Below, one piece after another: positions 57,138 through 64,000 of a stretch of 64,000 bases of DNA (position 1 is its first letter; every line of letters starts with the position of its first letter). The translations under genes and the position numbers were made by a program. Source of the stretch: Plotosus lineatus (taxonomy: Eukaryota; Chordata; Actinopteri; Siluriformes; Plotosidae); the NCBI GenBank assembly GCA_024760905.1, contig CM045750.1:11916419-11980418 (forward strand). Direction: 5' to 3'. The notes under the pieces are model-generated. The model did no database searches. It was not told the origin of the DNA and saw only the letters and a list, made by a program, of their open reading frames with translations.

Positions 57138-57704
57138 GTACAGAGACGAGCCGTGCACGCATGCGCACACACGCACACCCCACGGTTTTTCAACACAACC
57201 GACCGGATATATTTATTTTTAGCCTGTGAAAGCTCAGTCGGGGTTTTTCTGTACAATTTAGTCCCAATCGGCCGTGTTCCCGCCATCAAATATATTTTTA
57301 AGGCTGGACGAAATAAAGATGGAATAATACAGTGGAATATCTTCAAAATAAAATGGAAAAGTTATTCCTCGGGTCACGTGGTTTTGTTATTGCCATTTGA
57401 AAAAGAGACAGTTCCAAAACAAAATGGAAAAAATCCCACTAAATTGGTTTTGACGCTGATTGGTTGTACCATGCAGTTGAAAAGGATGCACAACGACGTG
57501 GATTGGCTATATACCGGGATGCAAATTAGATATGTGCGTCGACTGCAACGTCACTCATGACGCGGCAACTCGTTCGATTTTCGTCAAAAACGTTCCATTT
57601 TATGTGTATAAAGACCGAGCATCCACTCAGTCAGTCTCAATTTGTTCTCGACCCCCATAACGAACACATCGCGTCTTCTCCTGCTCCAGTAATTTATTCT
57701 CCAC
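56941..57704 (+). promoter_or_regulatory. 5' flank and promoter of SOX30-like copy E
   Basis: Same layout as C and D: (CT)n/(CA)n tract about 57101-57137, CACGTG near 57377, GATTGG boxes near 57458 and 57500, octamer ATGCAAAT at 57519-57526, TGACGCGG near 57557, TATAAAGA at 57607-57614, ATG at 57705. Confidence 0.65.
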
Positions 57705-60627
57705 ATGGAAACTATGAGCGATCTCGCTGCACCTTCTGGTTCTCAACCCTCTTCGGCGAGTCCTTTCACGACATTGGACGTCGAGATGTTCACGTTCGGC
57801 ACCGCCCTTCCCGACCAGCCAACCACCGTCGGAGCGGCTCCCGGAGGCGGGATCTTCACGCGGCTCCCTTCAGCACGAGGTCGGTTTCCCACCTGAAAAC
57901 AGTCATTCTCGGTGGATAAACACACCCCAAGTGATTATCACATCTTTTACATTTACATACTCGGATTTATCTTTCGACTCTCAGGCTTTCGGGTTGTGGT
58001 TTCTTTTCAAATGTAATTATATTGAATATCTCGGAGAACATTCATTCATTTTCTGAACCTAATTCGAGTTTCGGGAAGCGAGTGCCCATTTCAGCCGGCG
58101 TCGGGCGATGGCAGGGTACACCCTGAACAGCTCGCCACACCGCCGGCAGCCCAGGAGCCTCTTTCCCAATGACAGCAACCTTTCCATCCCCAGAGATCCC
58201 GGACTTCCGCTACTTTTCCAGCCAAAGTGTTTTTAATCTTGTTTTTCCCTTCAAAACTTGTTTTGTTAAAAAATAAGAAGAGCGGATAAGTTCTCATTCA
58301 ATGTTGTGTTGAGCGAGGTGTTGCTCGAGTTGTGTTTTGGAGAAGAGAAAACAATATGGCGGCGCGGGCTCCAGACAAACTCCCGCTCGCGCTTTGCTCT
58401 CTAATGCATTGAACTTTCTCATCAACTGAACTTGAATATTTAGTGGGGGGGAAAAACATCCTCCATAAAATAGATAGCAGAACAGTGTCGGGGTTGGAGA
58501 GCATTAAATACCGTCGCCACTCTCGGTGTTTATTTTTCAAGATCAACATCCGGGGAATGCACTTTGGAGTCTTTGCGACGGTGAAGTGATTGACTATGCG
58601 GGGGCGGGGCTTTCGCTGAAAAAGCTTTGCGAGGGAAACAAATATGGCGCGAGAAAAGACAGAAAACAAAACTACATGAGTTATTTTGATCATAAAATCA
58701 TAAAGTGTTGCATGTATTATATTATGCTTATGTTTTTGATTATTATTTCCCACTTTGTTTTATGTTATGTCTGACAAAAAAAAATTTAAATTGTGAAGAA
58801 GAATTTAAAAAGAAATCTTTCAAACACTATTCATGATGTGCTGGATAAATTATTTATTAGAATATGAACCTTCCCACCCCGCCCAGATACGAAGTACTAC
58901 ATCAACTTTCCATCAAATGTCTTCACTATTTACTTTCCATAGTACTGTGTCTACATATTCAATATGACTGAATCACTGACTTCTGCATATTTTCATGATT
59001 TTATGAAGAATGAACATTGTTTATATCAGATAACATTTTTCTGAAAACTAAAAACTGAGATGAACTATGATTTCATAAAACAAAATTGGTGGAATACTTA
59101 GGCAAGTATATTCTTCAGAGGTACATTTTGATGTAATTTTATTATGATTCAACTATTATTTCTACCAATGATGTTCTAGATTTCAAAATATGACCTCAAA
59201 TGTGTTCTGTAGTATTTGTAAATGTTAAAATGTCAAACACTTGATGGTGCTTCGTCCCCTGAAACCTCACAAGAGACCTGCTCCCCCTTGCAAACAAAAA
59301 AAGAGCTTCAAGACTTTTGCACAGTCTCCCTCTGTTCTGTTCAGGGTTTGATCTAGAACTCTCTTAACTTGATTTATAATGTTCATTTCTCGCCCACAGA
59401 TGAAGCAAAAATGACCCAGTGGAAGGGGAAGAAAGGCCGCATCAAGAGACCCATGAACGCCTTTCTAATCTGGTCGAGGATTCACAGGCCCATCTTGGCA
59501 AAGGCGAATCCGACGGCAAAGAGCTCCGACATCAGTGTGGAGCTGGGGAACGAGTGGAGGAAACTCGCTGAAGACCAGAAGGAGCCCTATTACAAAGAGG
59601 CCAAGAGGCTTGAAATCCTCCACAGAGAGACGTTTCCTGGTAAGGAACACAGAATTCACAGATCATGAGGAAATTATAGAGACTAACAGATCCACCCTCA
59701 GACGGTTTGTGGTTGTTCAGTGTGTTGTTGAATTCACCTGTGAACCTTTGTTTTCTGTGATGTAGAATACAGCTACAATCCACGTGCAGGGAAAAGGAAG
59801 CACTCTGATGGAGAGACACTTCAGGCCTCCACTGCCTCACCAGCTGTCGTGCAGAGAACCCAAAGGAGGTCTGCACCTTATAAGATCCCTGCAGCACCGC
59901 TGAGATCCTCCATCTCACAGGACTCTGCAGGACATGCCGGTCATACATCCTCTGGTACACAGCACTTTCATTCTTCTGCCTCTGTTCTTTTTCATCTGAC
60001 ACCAAAGAATAGTCCTTATTTTATTATCTAAAAAGAAAATTATATTGTTTCAGATGTTTTCTCACATGAGCAGTGAGATAATTCATATCACTGTTTCTTT
60101 TTAGGTACTTTACAGTGTGGTGCCTACCAGTGGACTCCAGTCCTACAGGCACACCACCCTGTGATGATGGACGGGTCAGGAGGAGTTAGACTGGTGTCTG
60201 AACCTCTTGGCCAATTCTTTGGCTACGAGATCCTCTCACCTCAGCTCGTTTCTGGGATAACAACGGCTCCAGTCGACCAGATCCGGTGAGTAATCTGCAC
60301 TGGGTTGACTTCAGGAGATCAGCGATTCCAATAAAGTGTTTCTGCAGCGTCTCAGGTAGTCGCTGTAATAGACATCCGATTGCTTTTTCTGATGGATGCA
60401 AATTTCTGTTTTATAGCCCCTTGAGTTCTGACCAGCTGAGCAGTGTGGCTCACCCCATGGGCGGAGACGGTGGCTCTTTCTACGAGTACAGGGACCTTTA
60501 TGAATTAATAGAAGAACTCAACAACAATGACGGGATGGACAGCATTGAGGACCTGAATTCTTCCCTCGATCAGAATCTTGATGAACTTGAAAATATTATT
60601 AACAGCCTTTTGAATTCCAAGACGTGA
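57705..60627 (+). CDS. sox30-like: SOX30-like HMG-box protein, copy E with type II cassette (E1), 331 aa
   Basis: Exons 57705-57879, 59400-59639, 59766-59954, 60105-60285 and 60417-60627; GT-AG, in phase, 996 nt. The HMG box is as in D1 (KLAEDQ, YYKEAK); exon 4 has GYEILSP and the tail [14 protein letters not shown] with [15 protein letters not shown] at 60707-60712. Exon 1 differs from C and D by SGSQP for SRSQP. Intron 1 keeps a roughly 147-bp segment (about 58194-58340) missing from C and D. Predicted nuclear transcription factor, function inferred from the family. Confidence 0.87.
58340..58660. promoter_or_regulatory. CpG-rich block with GC box and YY1-like motifs in intron 1 of E
   Basis: AATATGGCGGC at 58353-58363 and AATATGGCGCG near 58641 resemble YY1 sites (AANATGGCGGC). 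GGGGCGGGGC at 58601-58610 is a canonical GC box. The block is repeated in C (about 45130-45440), D (about 50850-51150) and inverted B. It is a candidate internal promoter that could make transcripts lacking exon 1. Motif evidence only. Confidence 0.4.
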
Positions 60628-60935
60628 GAACACTATATGTATAATTTCACTTCAAAATGTTTTCTTTTGCATACTTAAAATGTTTTTATCGAAAATTTTC
60701 CTATTCATTAAAAAAGGTTTTAGGTGTTCTGTAGTATTTGTAAATGTTAAAATGCCAATAACTTGATGGTGCCTCGTCCCCTGAAACCTCACAAGAGACC
60801 TGCTCCCTCTTGCAAACAAAAAAGAGCTGCAAGACTTTTGCACAGTCTCCCTCTGTTCTGTTCAGGGTTTGATCTCGAACCCTCTTTGATAATAATTTTT
60901 TAACTTGATTTATAATGTTCATTTCTCGCCCACAG

Positions 60936-62175
60936 ATGAAGCAAAAATGACCCAGTGGAAGGGGAAGAAAGGCCGCATCAAGAGACCCATGAACGCCTTT
61001 CTAATCTGGTCGAGGATTCACAGGCCCATCCTGGCAAAGGCGAACCCGACGGCAAAGAGCTCCGATATCAGTGTGGAGCTGGGGAACGAGTGGAGGAAAC
61101 TCACTGAAGACCAGAAGGAGCCCTATTACAAAGACGCCAAGAGGCTTGAAATCCTCCACAGAGAGACGTTTCCTGGTAAGGAACACAGAATTCACAGATC
61201 ATGAGGAAATTCTAGAGACTAACAGATCCACCCTCAGACGGTTTGTGGTTGTTCAGTGTGTTGTTGAATTCACCTGTGAACCTTTCTTTCCTGTGATGTA
61301 GAATACAGCTACAATCCACGTGCAGAGAAAAGGAAGCACTCTGATGGAGAGACACTTCAGGCCTCCACTGCCTCATCAGCTGTCGTGCAGAGAACCCAAA
61401 GGAGGTCTGCACCTTATAAGATCCCTGCAGCACCGCTGAGATCCTCCATCTCACAGGACTCTGCAGGACATGCCGGTCTTACATCCTCCGGTACACAGCA
61501 CTTTCATTCTTCTGCCGCCGTTCTTTTTCATCTTACTCATAAGAATAGCCTTTATTTTAATTATTATTTTATTATCTAAAAAGAAAATTATATTGTTTCA
61601 GATGTCTTCTCACATGAGCAGTGAAATAATTCATATCACTGTTTCTTTTTAGGTACTTTACAGTGTGGCGCCTACCAGTGGACTCCAGTCCTACAGGCAC
61701 ACCACCCTGTGATGATGGACGGGTCAGGAGGAGTTAGACTGGTGTCTGAACCTCTTGGCCAATTCTTTGGCGACGAGATCCTCTCACCTCAGCTCGTTTC
61801 TGGGATAACAACGGCTCCAGTCCACCAGATCCGGTGAGTAATCTGCACTGGGTTGACTTCAGGAGATCAGCGATTCCAATAAAGTGTTTCTGCAGCGTCT
61901 CAGGTAGTCGCTGTAATAGACATCCGATTGCTTTTTCTTATGGATGCAAATTTCTGTTTTATAGCCCCTTGAGTTCTGACCAGCTGAGCAGTGTGGCTCA
62001 CCCCATGGGCGGAGACGGTGGCTCTTTCTACGAGTACAGAGACATTTTTGAATTAATAGAAGACATCAACAACCATGACGTGATGGACAGCATTGAGGAC
62101 CTGAATTCTTCCCTCGATCATAATCTTGATGAACTTGAAAATATTATTAACAGCCTTTTGAATTCCAAGACGTGA
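60936..62175 (+). CDS. sox30-like: Second (type I) exon 2-5 cassette of SOX30-like copy E (E2)
   Basis: Exons 60936-61175, 61302-61490, 61653-61833 and 61965-62175, with intact splice sites, phases and stop; ATTAAA at 62257-62262. As in D2 there is no private exon 1, only about 220 bp of intron-1-like sequence upstream. HMG box: [24 protein letters not shown]. Tail [14 protein letters not shown]. Unlike D2 it has no unusual HMG substitution, so it looks fully usable if joined to exon 1 of E. Confidence 0.77.
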
Positions 62176-64000
62176 GAACACAATATATATCATTTCACTT
62201 CAAAATGTTTTATCTTTTGCATACTAAAAATGTTTTTATCGAAAATTTTACTTTTCATTAAAAAGGTTTTAAAAGTTAACATGTGTATTTATTATAACCA
62301 CAAATTCATTTTATTCAAAAGAATTTTTATTTAAAACACTGAAATCATCTTTAATCGCCCACTCATTTGCTGATCCACTGAATGCTACCAACATCACAAG
62401 AACCCTATCAAAGCCAAGGTTGGGAGGATGGGCGGTCACCACCTGAACAACTTGCTCACCCCCTCAAACACAAACACACACACACACACACATTCACACT
62501 CCTCGAGAATTATAGGAGACATTTGCAGCACTTGGTTCGCTGAATGTGTTTGAGGACACCAGACTACATGAAGAAAAATACATATAAGCACAAAGAGATC
62601 ATTCAAACTCCACACAGTAACACCCACACCGAGCTCAGGAGATTCACTCATTATTTCAGTTTTTATGGGATATCACAGAATTTGGAATCATGTTCAAATC
62701 TTCATGGTGAGATTACGGATATAAACTTCCATAAAAATTTATAAATGCATCCTTATCTATTGTATTAATCCCACAAAGTCAATTATTTCCTCTGCATTTA
62801 ACCCACCCAAAGTGAAAACCCAAACACACAAGGAACAGTGGGCTGTCACACACCTTGGGGGGGCTCGGGGATTCAAATAGAAGATATTTATTTCATTCTA
62901 CTGCGTTTACAACATCACATACATAATATAGCATGATATATGAAAAAAATTCCCAATTAATCCCAATAACAACCATATAACCCTGTCCACCTGATCATCT
63001 AATCATCTGAAGAAATTGTGCACGGTATATTTTCTGGGCTCACCATCGAGAGGTTGTGGGTCGTGATATAAAAAGAAAATTATATTGTTTCAGATGTTTT
63101 CTTTTGCATAGTCTTCTCACATGAGCAGTGAGATAATTCATATCACTGTTTCTTTTTAGGTACTGATTCAAACCCACAACCTCTCGATGGTGAGCCCAGA
63201 AAATATACCGTGCACAACTTCTTCAGATGATTAGGTGATCAGGTGGACAGGGTTATATGGTTATGATGGGGTTTTCAGGAAGATTGATCTCCAGGAAGAG
63301 GGACACCTTACTCCACCAATACCTGAAGAGATTGTTGCAGCAGAGATTTTGACCAAACGGTTCGAAAAGTACAGATTTTAAGTAATTAACACCACCTTTA
63401 CACTGAATTTCGTATTAAATGTCACACTCTGCAAAATCAGAGAAATTAAACGACTTCTGTTCAACACCACAGCGCACGACTCAGCTTCACACAGAAATTA
63501 CAAAAATTCCACATCTTTAAGGTTCCTATTCGGTTCCCAAGGATATTAATGCCAGGCTTAAACAATTCTTTGTTAGCAAGAACATGATTTAAAAAGATTC
63601 ACCAGGGAGGGACGAAAAAAGTTTTGCATGTGCAGGCCACTCGGGATTCGCCAGGAAATTTTTTTCATATATCATGCTATATTATGTATGTGATGTTGTA
63701 AACACAGTAGAATGAAATAAATATCTTCTATTTGAAATCAACATCCCGAATATCAAAGTTTATTATTTTAATATTGTGATCAACAGAGTATCAAGGTTTC
63801 TTCATCATATCACAGTTCATGTCACATCAGAGTCACGAGGGCAGTGGTGGCCTGGTGGTATGGGTTCATTGGATCGCTGATCTGAAGGTTGGGGGTTCGA
63901 GTCCCACTCTCCACAAGGTTGTCACTGTGCCCCCCTCCAGTGCAGCGAACTGGGTTATCAAAGGCCGGCCATGTCTCTCACTGTCTATGGTGTGAGGCAT
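62176..64000. repeat. Intergenic flank of the array unit after E (runs off the window)
   Basis: Third copy of the flank: 3' UTR, (CA)n, SINE tail fragment, palindromic element (62874-63734), spacer and the start of the S1 SINE (63839-64000). It ends in mid-SINE at the window edge, at the point that lies about 800 bp before the promoter-proximal flank of D. Confidence 0.9.
62874..63734. mobile_element. Palindromic element carrying a SOX30-like intron 3 fragment (copy 3)
   Basis: Same organisation as 48109-48973, with the intron 3/acceptor fragment at about 63065-63163. Confidence 0.6.

Noticed and set aside
57557..57919. 120-codon plus-strand ORF overlapping exon 1 of E (also in C and D)
   Set aside because: It is a frame shifted against the [10 protein letters not shown] reading and starts upstream of the TATA box. 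It is not conserved in A.
58298..58753. 151-codon minus-strand ORF in intron 1 of copy E (relatives at 44966-45529, 50687-51247, 43234-43689)
   Set aside because: It lies antisense in an intron. Frame length varies between copies by indels, ends differ, and no domain is recognisable. It is repeated only because the unit is repeated.
59532..60005. 157-codon antisense ORF over SOX30-like exons 2-3 (and relatives in the other copies)
   Set aside because: Antisense shadow of coding exons. It runs across splice sites of the real gene.

Overview
The window is vertebrate nuclear DNA, almost certainly from a ray-finned fish. The evidence is GT-AG spliced genes, a dense load of teleost-type transposable elements (RTE and L2-type LINEs, hAT, Tigger/pogo and Tc1-like DNA elements, several tRNA-derived SINE families) and long dinucleotide repeats. 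The species cannot be fixed from the sequence. No rRNA, functional tRNA, CRISPR or bacterial-type operon was seen.

Layout. Positions 1-23 kb are gene-poor and built mostly of transposable elements. They include a hAT element (118-3820, perfect 8-bp target duplication) that has itself been invaded by a near-full-length RTE-clade LINE, a Tigger-like element (4549-5443), two short hAT elements and many SINEs. From 23.4 to 31.0 kb, on the minus strand, lies a five-exon gene for an SLC46A3-like major-facilitator transporter; its last few residues are not securely located. At 31.8-32.3 kb this gene meets, head to head, the promoter of a SOX30 (SoxH)-like HMG-box gene.

From 32 kb to the end the window is a SOX30-like cluster. 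Copy A (32266-35861, +) has five coding exons and encodes 331 aa. It is followed by a truncated RTE insertion, AT repeats and Tigger-derived sequence, including a 354-codon ORF. Copy B (40509-42576, -) is inverted and broken. Copies C (44629-47412), D (50350-54683) and E (57705-62175) are direct repeats on the + strand with near-identical promoters, first exons and flanks. The window ends inside the flank of E, so the array probably continues.

The most unusual point is that D and E (and B) carry exons 2-5 twice behind a single first exon and promoter. The two cassettes are called here type II (first) and type I (second). Each has its own HMG box, splice sites, stop codon and poly(A) signal, so one promoter could feed two C-terminally different HMG proteins by alternative splicing. 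Copy C looks like a type II/type I recombinant. Each C-E flank also carries an imperfect palindromic element that contains a piece of SOX30-like intron 3 with an intact splice acceptor.

Gene functions are inferred from family resemblance read by eye. No search, alignment program or expression data were available.
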